A stretch of DNA of 64,000 bases, from assembly GCF_022662195.1 (NCBI RefSeq), contig NZ_JAKMCS010000001.1, positions 310,001 to 374,000 of the forward strand, given 5' to 3'. The position numbers and the translations under genes are program-made. The notes beneath the pieces were generated by a model. The model saw only the letters and a program-made list of their open reading frames with translations, was not told the DNA's origin and searched no databases. Source of the stretch: Aestuariivivens insulae (GTDB lineage Bacteria; Bacteroidota; Bacteroidia; Flavobacteriales; Flavobacteriaceae). Below are positions 44,619 to 53,587 of this stretch, in pieces; the stretch's first letter is position 1, and each line of letters begins with the position of its first letter.

Positions 44619-45616
44619 AGTAATTCTATTTTTAAGTTTGCAATAAAGACATCATCTTCTTGAGATGTTGTAAACTCATACTTGTCTTTGTAAATCAGGT
44701 CTAATCGTTTTCTTAAATTAACTAATCCTATTTGTGAGTTCTTATCGGTTTTTATGCTACTTTTTAATGGATTACATTCATTCTTGCAAATAAAGTGGAG
44801 GAGTCCGTCTTTTACAGATAAAGTTATAGTTATATCACATAAATCATCTTCTTTGAACTTACCGTGCTTAAAGGCATTTTCAACGAGACCAATAAGCAAT
44901 AGAGGAGCAATGTTGTAATTGAAGGAATCGATGTTTTTTGTATAAGTAATTCTATTTATTCCTTGTGTGCGCAGTTGTTCGAATTCCAAATAATTATCTA
45001 TAAAATCGACTTCTTTTTCCAGTCCAACTAAATTACTATCGCTTTGGTATAGAACATATTTTAAATTTTCGGAAAGCTTTAAAATCATTTCAGCAACATC
45101 ATCTTCGTTTTTAAGGGCTTCGGCGTATATCGTGTTTAGATTGTTGAATAAAACGTGTGGGTTTATCTGCGATTTAAGGTATTTAAGTTCCATTTCCAAC
45201 CGTTCTTTATTTGTTTTTTCAAGTTCTTTTTGGTGATCAAAAAGACGTAACAACACCCATATAAAGGATAAAAAGACAATTGGCAGTAATATTTTCCAAA
45301 AGTTATCCGATAAACAGATGGTATAGCTACAAGAACATTCTACAATTTTATAACAATAAAATATAGTTGCTATAAAAAGCAACGCAGTTATAGCCAATGC
45401 ATAGTATAAATACTTTTTGCTGTTAAACAGTTTGGGCAGCAAAAATAAATCGTTAAAATAGGTAACTCCCAAAACCAAAGATAATAAGCGGAAATCTATG
45501 GTATGGTGCCAGCCCATATGCTTGCCATGGGTTGGGCCTAGATAGAACACAACAAAAATATAGAACGCCCAAAAAAGAAAATGTATTATAAATTTTATGG
45601 AAAGATTAAACTTCAT
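44615..45616 (-). CDS. sensor histidine kinase, LytS/His_kinase type
   Basis: A 333-residue membrane kinase. Four hydrophobic helices lie in the first 125 residues (about 8-27, 44-62, 70-88, 108-125) with a short Cys-rich loop (VECSCSYTIC) between the third and fourth. The His_kinase domain has the phospho-acceptor His 154 in SQINPHVLFNNLN and an ATPase N-box LVENAFKHGKF. No periplasmic sensor domain is visible. The 4-nt overlap with the LytTR regulator shows a two-component pair. Confidence 0.92.
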   Translation of the reverse strand: MKFNLSIKFIIHFLFWAFYIFVVFYLGPTHGKHMGWHHTIDFRLLSLVLGVTYFNDLFLLPKLFNSKKYLYYALAITALLFIATIFYCYKIVECSCSYTICLSDNFWKILLPIVFLSFIWVLLRLFDHQKELEKTNKERLEMELKYLKSQINPHVLFNNLNTIYAEALKNEDDVAEMILKLSENLKYVLYQSDSNLVGLEKEVDFIDNYLEFEQLRTQGINRITYTKNIDSFNYNIAPLLLIGLVENAFKHGKFKEDDLCDITITLSVKDGLLHFICKNECNPLKSSIKTDKNSQIGLVNLRKRLDLIYKDKYEFTTSQEDDVFIANLKIELL

Positions 45617-46015
45617 TGAGTACTTGGGGTATTATTACTGCACAAATATATCTGTTTTGATTTTAGTTGTTAAAGTATGTGTAGGAACAGCTTTATTGAA
45701 GGTACAAACTGCTCGATTTGAAGGATGAACGTATTTAGTGCCTATTTTAAGGGTATTAAATATGTCTTTTTTTGAAAAAAAGGACTTGTAAAATAGCAAG
45801 TAGGGTTGTAAACAGTTTTTATTATTTTAAAATTAAAAATAGCCCCATAATAATTAGTATTAAAATTAATGCCAACTATAATATAAAAGCAACTTTGCAC
45901 AAACACCCACTATAGTTTCACTAATACAGCAAAATTTCTTATAACAATAAAGAGGCGAGGTTTTTTATTACAATTAAGATGTAATAAGCAAAAGAGGTAT
46001 TGAATACTCTTCATG
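45617..46015. other. 399-nt spacer between sensor kinase and NTF2-like genes
   Basis: Upstream region of the two-component operon. A TATATTTG on the minus strand at 45643-45650 is a plausible -7 element for the kinase, about 30 nt from its start, without a good TTG upstream. The rest is AT-rich; no palindrome, RNA or gene was recognised. Confidence 0.5.
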
Positions 46016-46396
46016 TTACTGCTCATTCAAGCGTTCTACTAATTTTCGGGTGATGGCCGTGTCGTATATTATCTTTAGGGTTTTGATTTTGTTTTTTGCG
46101 CTGAACTCAATAATGTCAACAACATCAAATGTAACGGTCTCATTGTTTTTTAAAGTCCATATGTAGGTGAAATAAAGCGCTATAGTATTGGAGTTTATTT
46201 GTTCAAATATACCCTTAAGATTAAGTTTGGAAGCCGAGGTGTCGTTGTTTAAAGTATTATAAAACACGCTTGTACTTTTTGTGCCATAGAGGGGTGACTC
46301 AACAATACCATCTTCATCAAACAGCGCAATAATTTGTTCGATGTTTCCATTTTCAAGGTACTTTAAATAGCTGTTGGCGACTTCTGTTCTATTCAT
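46016..46396 (-). CDS. NTF2-like / SnoaL-like protein
   Basis: A 126-residue protein with the small cone-shaped NTF2 fold suggested by the pattern NSYLKYLENGNIEQIIALFDEDGIVESPLYGTKS, where a helical pair precedes the strands, and by VVDIIEFSAKNKIKTLKIIYD near the end. These domains occur in enzymes (steroid isomerases, polyketide cyclases) and in ligand-binding proteins. Substrate is unknown. It stands alone between the kinase and engB. Confidence 0.78.
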   Translation of the reverse strand: MNRTEVANSYLKYLENGNIEQIIALFDEDGIVESPLYGTKSTSVFYNTLNNDTSASKLNLKGIFEQINSNTIALYFTYIWTLKNNETVTFDVVDIIEFSAKNKIKTLKIIYDTAITRKLVERLNEQ

Positions 46397-46475
46397 TTTA
46401 AATACGGAATCGTTAAATTGTTCTGCTTTTGGGGAACAGGCTTTACCGTAAATTTAAGGAATTTTACTGTGTAAA

Positions 46476-47087
46476 TTAATTAGAAATTAAATCCATATTC
46501 CTGTTCAATTCATCAATATAATTTAAGACTTCTTCTTTTCCAATGTCTTTTGAAGACGAGGTAATAAAGTAGTTGGGCATGGCTTCCCAGGTTTCCAAAA
46601 GCACATTTTTATAATCTTCTACATGTCTTATACTGGCATTGGGTTTTAGCTTATCGGCTTTGGTAAATATTATGGAGAAGGGAATGCCGTTTTCGCCTAG
46701 CCATTGCATAAATTCTAAATCTATTGTTTGTGGTTGGTGCCGTATGTCTACCAATACAAAAGCGGTTACCAATTGTTCACGCAAGGCAAAATATTGGGTA
46801 ATGAATTTTTGGAAGGTCTTTTTTGCTGTTTTAGATACGCGAGCATAACCATAGCCTGGCAAGTCAACCAAATGCCAATTCTTATTGATTAAAAAATGGT
46901 TAATAAGCTGTGTTTTTCCAGGTCTTCCCGAAGTCTTGGCCAAACTTTTTCTGCCGGTTAGCATATTAATTAGCGACGACTTGCCTACATTGCTTCTGCC
47001 AATAAAAGCATATTCGGGGAGCATGCTTTTGGGGCATTTAGCAACATCGGAATTGCTCATTACAAATTCGGCAGATTTTATTTGCAT
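46476..47087 (-). CDS. engB: ribosome biogenesis GTP-binding protein EngB (YsxC/YihA)
   Basis: A 203-residue single-domain GTPase. G1 is GRSNVGKSS (30-38), G3 is DLPGYGYARV and G4 is FTKADK; ITSSSKDIGKEEV fits the G5 region. EngB assists 50S subunit assembly. Length and motif spacing are normal. Confidence 0.96.
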   Translation of the reverse strand: MQIKSAEFVMSNSDVAKCPKSMLPEYAFIGRSNVGKSSLINMLTGRKSLAKTSGRPGKTQLINHFLINKNWHLVDLPGYGYARVSKTAKKTFQKFITQYFALREQLVTAFVLVDIRHQPQTIDLEFMQWLGENGIPFSIIFTKADKLKPNASIRHVEDYKNVLLETWEAMPNYFITSSSKDIGKEEVLNYIDELNRNMDLISN

Positions 47088-47113
47088 GGTGTTGTGAGTT
47101 CTTGGTTTGCTGG

Positions 47114-47225
47114 TTTAAAGTTCAAGGTTTGGGATTCAAGGTTACAAAGTAAAGCTGTTTCAAACAATCTTCTAGTAAATATCTGGTCAATCTACAATTA
47201 ATCCCTAGTCAATCTCCAATCAATC
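47114..47225. repeat. spacer repeat, inverted match to 37372-37448
   Basis: TTTAAAGTTCAAGGTTT (47114-47130) and TCAATCTCCAATCAATC (47209-47225) are exact reverse complements of blocks at 37432 and 37372, in inverted order. The intervening DNA has diverged or expanded. The spacer 47088-47293 contains no gene. Confidence 0.75.
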
Positions 47226-47293
47226 TAATAAAAAGGGTCACAAAACACTGCGACTGAATACTGAGACTAGATACCACGACGGTTAACTTCAAG

Positions 47294-48058
47294 TTAAAAC
47301 CCTCGCTCCTGTAACCAGCCATCTAGTATATTGTTGAATTCGTCTGGATGTTCCATCATGGCAGCGTGGCCACACTTGTCTATCCAATACAAATCAGAGT
47401 CCGGTAACAAGTCATTAAACTCTTCGGCAACTTCAGGAGGGGTTACATTATCGTTTTTTCCCCAAATAATACAGGTAGGCGTTTGCATATTAGGCAAATC
47501 TTTAGCCATATTATGGCGTATGGCACTTTTGGCAATGGCCAAGGTTTTTATAAGCTTGTTTCGGTCGTTTACAGTTTCGAATACTTCGTCTACAATTTCT
47601 TTTGTAGCTACCTCAGGATCGTAAAACACCTCCTGGGCTTTCTTTTTAATTACTTCATAATCACTGCGTTTGGTGTAACCACCGCCCATGGCACTTTCGT
47701 ATAGTCCAGAGCTTCCAGTAATCACAAGTGCCTTTACTTTTTCGGGATAGTGCTTGGTGTGGTAAAGCCCAATATGGCCACCTAGCGAATTACCCAGTAA
47801 AATAACTTCTTTATAACCTTTAAACTCAATAAATTCCTGTAGGTATTTAGCAAAGCTTTTTACATTGGTCTTGAGTAAAGACATGGTGTAAATGGGGAGC
47901 TCGGGAATGATAACTTTATAGTTCTTGGTACTAAAAAAATCTAAGACAGAACTAAAATTGCTTAATCCCCCCATAAGCCCATGTAGCACTATAATGGGAG
48001 TGCCTTCGCCTGCTTCTATATAACTGTAATTTTTTTCCTTTTTTAAACGGTGCGTCAT
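47294..48058 (-). CDS. alpha/beta hydrolase
   Basis: A 254-residue serine hydrolase. The oxyanion region is VLHGLMGGLSNF, the nucleophile Ser 91 is in LLGNSLGGHIG, the acid is in IIWGKNDNVTPPEV and the His in DKCGHAAMMEHP. This is the complete catalytic triad of the family. Close groups include esterases, lactonases and C-C hydrolases, and substrate cannot be chosen. A strong promoter lies at 48085-48113. Confidence 0.9.
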   Translation of the reverse strand: MTHRLKKEKNYSYIEAGEGTPIIVLHGLMGGLSNFSSVLDFFSTKNYKVIIPELPIYTMSLLKTNVKSFAKYLQEFIEFKGYKEVILLGNSLGGHIGLYHTKHYPEKVKALVITGSSGLYESAMGGGYTKRSDYEVIKKKAQEVFYDPEVATKEIVDEVFETVNDRNKLIKTLAIAKSAIRHNMAKDLPNMQTPTCIIWGKNDNVTPPEVAEEFNDLLPDSDLYWIDKCGHAAMMEHPDEFNNILDGWLQERGF

Positions 48059-48084
48059 TAATCAGTTGGTCATTACGTTAAAAA

Positions 48085-48113
48085 CAAATATAGTTAAATC
48101 ATTCATATTTCAA
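48085..48113 (-). promoter_or_regulatory. promoter of the alpha/beta hydrolase gene
   Basis: On the minus strand TTG (48111-48113), 18 nt, TATATTTG (48085-48092). Both elements fit the Bacteroidota consensus; the start codon is 26 nt downstream. Confidence 0.8.
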
Positions 48114-48273
48114 TCATTTTAATTTATTATCAAAAAATAAATAAGGCAATCAAGATGTTAACAACGGTTTGGTTTTTTCTATGAAATTCTTAATGCTTTG
48201 ATAATGAGTGGGAGTGGTCTATTAGGTTGTGGAAAATCAGTTTTAATGTGCATTTAAGCGAAAATTTATCAAC

Positions 48274-48300
48274 AAAGTGGTATAATGTGGTAAAATGTGG
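48274..48300 (+). promoter_or_regulatory. predicted MraZ operator (three direct repeats)
   Basis: Three 7-mers AAAGTGG (48274), AATGTGG (48284) and AATGTGG (48294) repeat with an exact 10-bp period, one helical turn. Such boxes upstream of mraZ are the known binding pattern of MraZ in other bacteria (AAAGTG-like or TGGG-like repeats). The third overlaps the expected -33 region of the promoter at 48313. Confidence 0.8.
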
Positions 48301-48312
48301 TAAAATTTTCAA

Positions 48313-48320
48313 TATATTTG
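48313..48320 (+). promoter_or_regulatory. -7 element of the dcw promoter
   Basis: TATATTTG, a perfect TAnnTTTG. The -33 position (near 48292) falls within the third MraZ-like box and has no TTG. The mraZ start is 32 nt downstream. Confidence 0.65.
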
Positions 48321-48352
48321 AAACTTAAACACCAAAACATTAGCCAACCTCA

Positions 48353-48823
48353 TTGGATTCATTAATAGGGACATACGAATGTAAAGTCGATGCGAAAGGA
48401 CGATTAATGATGCCTGTTGCGTTGAAAAAGCAACTTACTCCTGTCTTGCAGGAGGGTTTTGTGTTGCGACGTTCGGTATTTCAAAAGTGTCTCGAGCTGT
48501 ATCCTATGCAAGAGTGGCAAAACCTTATGCAGAAGGTGAATAAGCTTAATCGCTTCAAAAAAAAGAACAACGATTTTATTCGTCGGTTTACTGCAGGTGT
48601 TAAAATGGTTGAGGTTGATGTTAATGGGCGTTTATTGATTCCAAAGGATTTAACGGTTTTTGCAAATATTTCGAAACATATTGTTGTGGCTTCGGCTATT
48701 AACATTGTGGAGATATGGGATAAAGACCTATACGAGCAGGCTATAAGCGATGCGGCTTTAGATTTTGCCGATTTGGCAGAAGAGGTAATGGGACAAGACG
48801 ATGACGACTATGGAATATCATAA
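48353..48823 (+). CDS. mraZ: transcriptional regulator / division protein MraZ
   Basis: A 156-residue DNA-binding protein with two AbrB-like halves: GTYECKVDAKGRLMMPVALKKQL (about 5-27) and VKMVEVDVNGRLLIPKDL (about 82-99). The frame requires a TTG start (TTG GAT TCA); no in-frame ATG precedes the conserved region, and the TTG-initiated protein has the length expected at the N-terminus. MraZ regulates its own dcw operon by binding repeats upstream, which are present at 48274-48300. The 3' end overlaps rsmH by up to 23 nt. Confidence 0.93.
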   Translation: MDSLIGTYECKVDAKGRLMMPVALKKQLTPVLQEGFVLRRSVFQKCLELYPMQEWQNLMQKVNKLNRFKKKNNDFIRRFTAGVKMVEVDVNGRLLIPKDLTVFANISKHIVVASAINIVEIWDKDLYEQAISDAALDFADLAEEVMGQDDDDYGIS

Positions 48824-49706
48824 CCCTGTACTGTTACAGGAAACGGTTGATGGATTAAATATAAAACCAGATGGTGTTTATGTTGATGTGACTTTTGGAG
48901 GTGGAGGTCATAGTAAGGAAATATTAAATAGGCTAGGTGATAAAGGGAGGTTGTTTGCTTTCGATCAAGATCAAGACGCTCTTAAGAATATAATTGAGGA
49001 CCCCAGGTTTACGTTCATTAGCGAAAATTTTAGATATATAAAACGCTTTTTGCGGTTTCATGGGGTTAAAAAAGTAGATGGGATTTTGGCCGATTTTGGG
49101 GTGTCATCCCATCAGTTTGATGTTGCCGAACGAGGCTTTTCAACACGTTTTGAGGCCGACTTGGATATGCGGATGAACCAGAAAGATGAGCTCTCGGCTT
49201 ATCATGTGGTTAATACCTATGAAGAAGAGCGGTTAAAACAAGTGTTCTGGCAATATGGCGAATTACGGGCGGCACCGGCAATGGCAAGATTGATTGTGGC
49301 GTATAGAGAGCAGGAGCCTATTGTGACGAGCAGTCAGTTAAAGCAGGTGTTGAAAAAGTTTTTGCCACCAAGACATGAAAATAAAGTGTTGGCGCAAATA
49401 TATCAGGCTATTAGGATAGAGGTGAACCAGGAAATTGAAGCGCTTAAAGAGTTTTTGATGCAAACTCCAGAACTGTTAAATGTGGGAGGGCGTTTAAGTT
49501 TAATCTCTTATCACTCCTTAGAGGATAGGCTTGTAAAGCGTTTTATAAGAAATGGTTTGTTTGAAGGAGAGCCAGAACGTGATGTTTTTGGAAATTTTGA
49601 AGTACCTCTTAAAAAAGTTAACGGCCTTATTGTGCCAACCAAAGAGGAAATAGCATTAAATAATAGAGCGAGGAGTGCCAAGTTGCGTATCGCTGAAAAG
49701 ATATAA
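48801..49706 (+). CDS. rsmH: 16S rRNA (cytosine(1402)-N(4))-methyltransferase
   Basis: A 301-residue SAM methyltransferase that modifies C1402 of 16S rRNA. It starts at ATG 48801, or at ATG 48810 (MEYHNPVLLQETVDGL), which is the usual family N-terminus. DVTFGGGGHSKEIL is the SAM-binding loop, ADFGVSSHQFD the following motif, and SYHSLEDRLVKRF the conserved C-terminal signature. It overlaps mraZ and is followed at once by ftsL, as in most dcw clusters. Confidence 0.95.
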   Translation: MTTMEYHNPVLLQETVDGLNIKPDGVYVDVTFGGGGHSKEILNRLGDKGRLFAFDQDQDALKNIIEDPRFTFISENFRYIKRFLRFHGVKKVDGILADFGVSSHQFDVAERGFSTRFEADLDMRMNQKDELSAYHVVNTYEEERLKQVFWQYGELRAAPAMARLIVAYREQEPIVTSSQLKQVLKKFLPPRHENKVLAQIYQAIRIEVNQEIEALKEFLMQTPELLNVGGRLSLISYHSLEDRLVKRFIRNGLFEGEPERDVFGNFEVPLKKVNGLIVPTKEEIALNNRARSAKLRIAEKI

Positions 49707-50024
49707 ATGAAGAAAAAGATCTATAGCATATTAAAAGGAACATTTTTGGTGAGTGATGACTCCTTTAAAAATTGGAGGTCTATTATTTTCATTTCTGTTT
49801 TGGCTATAGTAATGATTGCGAGCTCGCATAGTGCCGATAAAAAAGTGTATGAAATCGCAAGGTTGAATAATGAAGTAAAGGAGCTGCGCTCTAAATTTTT
49901 GGATGGGCGCTCCAGGCTTATGCAGCTTAAAATGGAATCGGCAGTAGCATTAAAAATGAAAGAAAAAGGGTTGGCGCCGTCCTTGATCCCGCCCCAAAAG
50001 ATAAAAGTTAAATCTCAAAAGTAG
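49707..50024 (+). CDS. ftsL: FtsL-like cell division protein
   Basis: A 105-residue bitopic membrane protein: cytoplasmic N-terminus, one helix at about 24-42 (WRSIIFISVLAIVMIASS) and a periplasmic coiled coil (EIARLNNEVKELRSKFLDGRSRL). These features and the place between rsmH and ftsI identify FtsL, which links FtsQ and FtsB-like proteins to the septal synthase. Sequence conservation in this family is low, so position is a large part of the evidence. It starts directly at the rsmH stop. Confidence 0.85.
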   Translation: MKKKIYSILKGTFLVSDDSFKNWRSIIFISVLAIVMIASSHSADKKVYEIARLNNEVKELRSKFLDGRSRLMQLKMESAVALKMKEKGLAPSLIPPQKIKVKSQK

Positions 50025-50033
50025 CTAGTTAAA

Positions 50034-52040
50034 TTGGCAGTAAACGAGAAAAACATATTGAACCGATTGTATTTTGTAGCAGGATGTATGTTCGTCTTCG
50101 GGCTTGCTGTGGTGTTTAAATTGGCAAGTGTACAGTTTCTTCAAGGCGATAAATATAAAAATCTGGCAGAAAAACAAGCTGTCAAAAATGTAACCATTCC
50201 GGCCAATCGTGGGAATGTGTATGCCGATGATGGGAGTTTGTTGGCAACATCCATTCCTAAGTACAACATTGCAATAGATGCTGTAGTGTCTTCAGCAAAG
50301 CTTTTTGAAGCTCACATAAAAGGATTGTGTGATTCACTATCGGGCTATTCCGGAAAATCTTCAGCCTATTACGAAAAGTTAATAAGAAAGGCGCGTGCCA
50401 ATAAAGATCAATATCTGTTGTTGATTAAAGATATTGGGTATTCCGATTATATCCGTTTTAGGAATTTTCCATTGTTGAATAAAGGTGCTATTCCTGGTGG
50501 GCTGATTGTAGAACAGAATACCAAGCGGGAGTTCCCTATGGGGAGCATTGCCCGCAGAACTATTGGTTATGAGCATATCGACGACTATGGTAATGTAACA
50601 CGCCCCGGAATTGATGGTGCTTTTGGTGTGAAATATTTAAGAGGTACCGATGGCAAACGCTTAAAACAAAAAATAGGCAAAGGTAAATGGAAACCTTTAA
50701 CCGATGCTAATCAAATTGAACCTAAAGATGGGTATGATGTTTACACAACAATTGATGTTAACATACAAGATATTGCACATCACGCCCTTTTGGAGCAGTT
50801 GGAAAAATATAAAGCTGGTCATGGCTGTGTGGTGGTTATGGAAACCAAAACAGGTGAGGTTAAAGCAATCTCCAACTTAGGAAGAAGTTCAAAAGGGACG
50901 TATTATGAGCGTTTGAATTATGCTGTTGGTGAAAGCCATGAGCCTGGGTCTACGTTTAAATTAATGGCTTTAATGGTGGCTTTGGAGGATAGAGTGATTG
51001 ATACATCTACTATGGTGGATACAAAAAATGGATATAAGAGATTTTATGGTAGGGCGATAACGGATACTAGGGGGCATGGTGAAATATCTGTAGCAAGAAC
51101 TTTTGAGTTGTCATCGAATATAGGTTTGGCTACCATTGTAGATGATAATTATTCTAAGAGTCCAAAGAGATTTATAGAAAGATTGAAAGAATGGGGTTTG
51201 CACAATACTTTGGGTTTACCAATTTTAGGAGAAGGGAAGCCGATCATTCCTAGTCCAGGGGATAAAATCTGGAGTAGGAATGCACTACCTTCAATGGCTT
51301 ATGGGTATAATCTACAAATGACTCCATTGCAAACCTTAACATTTTATAACGCTGTAGCTAATAATGGCGAAATGGTGAAGCCTCAATTTTTAAAAGAGGT
51401 AAAGGAATTCGATAAGGTTATTGTGCCTTTTAAAAAAGAGGTTATCAATAAGCAAATATGTTCTAAGGAGACTATTTCTAAGGCTCAAGAAATGTTGAAA
51501 AATGTTGTGGTGCGTGGAACTGGAAGAAGGTTGTATTCTGAAAATTTTTCCATGGCTGGAAAAACTGGGACTGCTAGGGTAGATTATGCAATGCCTGATT
51601 GGAAAGAAAATCCAAGGTACATCTCGTCTTTTGTGGGGTATTTTCCAGCTGAAAACCCAAAGTATTCCTGTATCGTGGTTATTCATAAGCCTAGTACGAA
51701 GGTTGGTTTTTACGGAGCGGATGTGTCTGGTCCGGTATTTAAAAAAATAGCCCAGAAAATATTTACAGATACACCAATTATCGATGAGGTTAAAACCTTA
51801 GAGGTGCAAAGCCAATTAGCCGAAAAGGAATTTGAAAACTATTACGAGTTGGCTAAAAAGTATAAAACCGTAATGCCTAATGTGGTGGGTTTACCAGCAA
51901 TGGATGCACTAGCACTATTAGAGAATATGCAGGTTAAAGTTAAGGTGAAGTTGCAGGGTAATGGTGTTGTGAAAAAGCAATCGGTAAAAGAACATAATAA
52001 GTTGAGTGATAATCAAACCATAGTATTAACGGCTTCATGA
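50034..52040 (+). CDS. ftsI: penicillin-binding protein, FtsI type with PASTA domain
   Basis: A 668-residue class B transpeptidase for septal peptidoglycan. A TTG start gives MAVNEKNILNRLYFVAG, matching the usual N-terminus; there is no ATG in that position. One membrane helix (about 11-30) is followed by the dimerisation domain and the transpeptidase domain: SxxK at STFK (about 307), SSN in ELSSNIGLA, and KTG in MAGKTGTAR. A PASTA domain ends the protein (VMPNVVGLPAMDALALLENMQVKV). The stop overlaps murE by 4 nt. Confidence 0.94.
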   Translation: MAVNEKNILNRLYFVAGCMFVFGLAVVFKLASVQFLQGDKYKNLAEKQAVKNVTIPANRGNVYADDGSLLATSIPKYNIAIDAVVSSAKLFEAHIKGLCDSLSGYSGKSSAYYEKLIRKARANKDQYLLLIKDIGYSDYIRFRNFPLLNKGAIPGGLIVEQNTKREFPMGSIARRTIGYEHIDDYGNVTRPGIDGAFGVKYLRGTDGKRLKQKIGKGKWKPLTDANQIEPKDGYDVYTTIDVNIQDIAHHALLEQLEKYKAGHGCVVVMETKTGEVKAISNLGRSSKGTYYERLNYAVGESHEPGSTFKLMALMVALEDRVIDTSTMVDTKNGYKRFYGRAITDTRGHGEISVARTFELSSNIGLATIVDDNYSKSPKRFIERLKEWGLHNTLGLPILGEGKPIIPSPGDKIWSRNALPSMAYGYNLQMTPLQTLTFYNAVANNGEMVKPQFLKEVKEFDKVIVPFKKEVINKQICSKETISKAQEMLKNVVVRGTGRRLYSENFSMAGKTGTARVDYAMPDWKENPRYISSFVGYFPAENPKYSCIVVIHKPSTKVGFYGADVSGPVFKKIAQKIFTDTPIIDEVKTLEVQSQLAEKEFENYYELAKKYKTVMPNVVGLPAMDALALLENMQVKVKVKLQGNGVVKKQSVKEHNKLSDNQTIVLTAS

Positions 52041-53500
52041 TGGCGCTTAAAGACATATTGTATAGGGTTTCCATAAATGCCGTGGTGGGAGATACGGGTG
52101 TTGTTGTTAATGCCCTGGAATTCGATTCCCGTAAGATCCAGCAAGGCGATGTGTTTATTGCGGTTCGGGGACATGTTGCCGATGGGCATGAGTATATTAA
52201 TAAGGCCTTAGAGCAAGGCGCTGTGGCAATTATTTGTGAAGCATTGCCCCAAAACCTGATAAAAGAGGTGACTTATGTAGAGGTGGGCAATTCCAATGAA
52301 GCCTTGGCGATTATGGCATCCAATTTTTATGGGGTGCCTTCAGAGAATCTGAAGTTGGTAGGTGTAACGGGAACCAATGGAAAGACTACCGTTGCCAGTT
52401 TGTTATATCAGCTGTTTAAAAAGGCGGGCTATAAGGTGGGCTTATTGTCTACTGTAAAAATTATGGTAGATAATAAAGAATATAAAGCCACGCATACTAC
52501 GCCAGATTCCATTGCCATTAATAAGTATTTGAAAGCAATGAACGATGTTGGGGTGGAATTCTGTTTTATGGAAGTAAGCTCACATGGCATTCACCAAAAG
52601 CGGACGGAAGGCTTGCGTTTTGAAGGGGGTATTTTCACTAACCTTAGCCATGATCATTTGGATTATCATAACACCTTTGCGGAATATAGGGATGTAAAAA
52701 AACAATTCTTTGATGCTTTGTCATCCCAAGCTTTTGCATTGGTAAATGTAGATGATAAAAATGGGCTGTTCATGTTGCAAAATACCAAAGCGAGAAAATC
52801 TACCTATGCCCTAAAAGGTTATGCCGATTACAAAGCCCAAATATTGGAAAATCAGTTTGGGGGGCTGTTGCTTAAACTAAATGATAGTGAATTGTGGACT
52901 AGACTTATAGGTAGTTTTAATGCCTATAACGTATTGGCAATTTATGCTACAGCAGAATTATTAGGGCTCGAAAAAGTGGAGGTGCTGCGCTTAATAAGTG
53001 AGTTGGAAAGTGTTAGTGGGCGTTTTCAGTATTTAATTTCAGATGAAAACATTACGGCTATTGTCGATTATGCCCATACTCCAGATGCTTTGAAAAATGT
53101 GTTGGAAACCATCAATAGCATCAGAACCAAAAATGAAGAATTGATTACCGTAGTGGGCTGTGGGGGCGATCGGGATAAAACCAAACGTCCTAAAATGGGA
53201 CATATTGCTTCGGCACTAAGTACAAAAGTAATTTTTACTAGTGACAATCCCCGAAGTGAAATTCCCGAAGCCATCATTGAAGATATAGAAAAAGGTGTGG
53301 AGCCGCAGCATTTTAAGAAAGTGGTTTCGATAACCGATAGGCGACAAGCTATAAAAACGGCCTGTCAAATGGCAAAAGCAAACGATATCATTTTAATAGC
53401 TGGAAAGGGGCACGAAACCTATCAGGAGATTAAAGGAGAGCGCTTTGATTTTGATGATTTTAAAATTGTGCAAGAATATTTAAAGCTTTTACAGAAATAG
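52037..53500 (+). CDS. murE: UDP-N-acetylmuramoyl-L-alanyl-D-glutamate ligase
   Basis: A 487-residue Mur ligase. The P-loop GVTGTNGKTTVASLLYQ, the ATP-binding VDYAHTPDALKN, the substrate region ATHTTPDS and the C-terminal FTSDNPRSEIPEAI are visible. The DNPR motif marks enzymes adding meso-diaminopimelate, so the cell wall is predicted to be mDAP type. It starts ATGATG, overlapping the ftsI stop; the second ATG would be equally good. An 87-nt spacer with the palindrome at 53544 follows. Confidence 0.95.
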   Translation: MMALKDILYRVSINAVVGDTGVVVNALEFDSRKIQQGDVFIAVRGHVADGHEYINKALEQGAVAIICEALPQNLIKEVTYVEVGNSNEALAIMASNFYGVPSENLKLVGVTGTNGKTTVASLLYQLFKKAGYKVGLLSTVKIMVDNKEYKATHTTPDSIAINKYLKAMNDVGVEFCFMEVSSHGIHQKRTEGLRFEGGIFTNLSHDHLDYHNTFAEYRDVKKQFFDALSSQAFALVNVDDKNGLFMLQNTKARKSTYALKGYADYKAQILENQFGGLLLKLNDSELWTRLIGSFNAYNVLAIYATAELLGLEKVEVLRLISELESVSGRFQYLISDENITAIVDYAHTPDALKNVLETINSIRTKNEELITVVGCGGDRDKTKRPKMGHIASALSTKVIFTSDNPRSEIPEAIIEDIEKGVEPQHFKKVVSITDRRQAIKTACQMAKANDIILIAGKGHETYQEIKGERFDFDDFKIVQEYLKLLQK

Positions 53501-53543
53501 GTGTTAAGAAGAAAATATTCTAAAATATTAAAAACAAAATGTT

Positions 53544-53565
53544 ACCTCGAGCGTAGCCGAGAGGT
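53544..53565. repeat. REP-like palindrome between murE and mraY
   Basis: A 5-bp ACCTC/GAGGT stem encloses GAGCGTAGCCGA. Same core type as the palindromes at 28241 and 39146, with a different, self-complementary stem. It splits an otherwise tight gene run. Confidence 0.88.
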
Positions 53566-53587
53566 TTTAAAATTTAAATAAGAGTCG

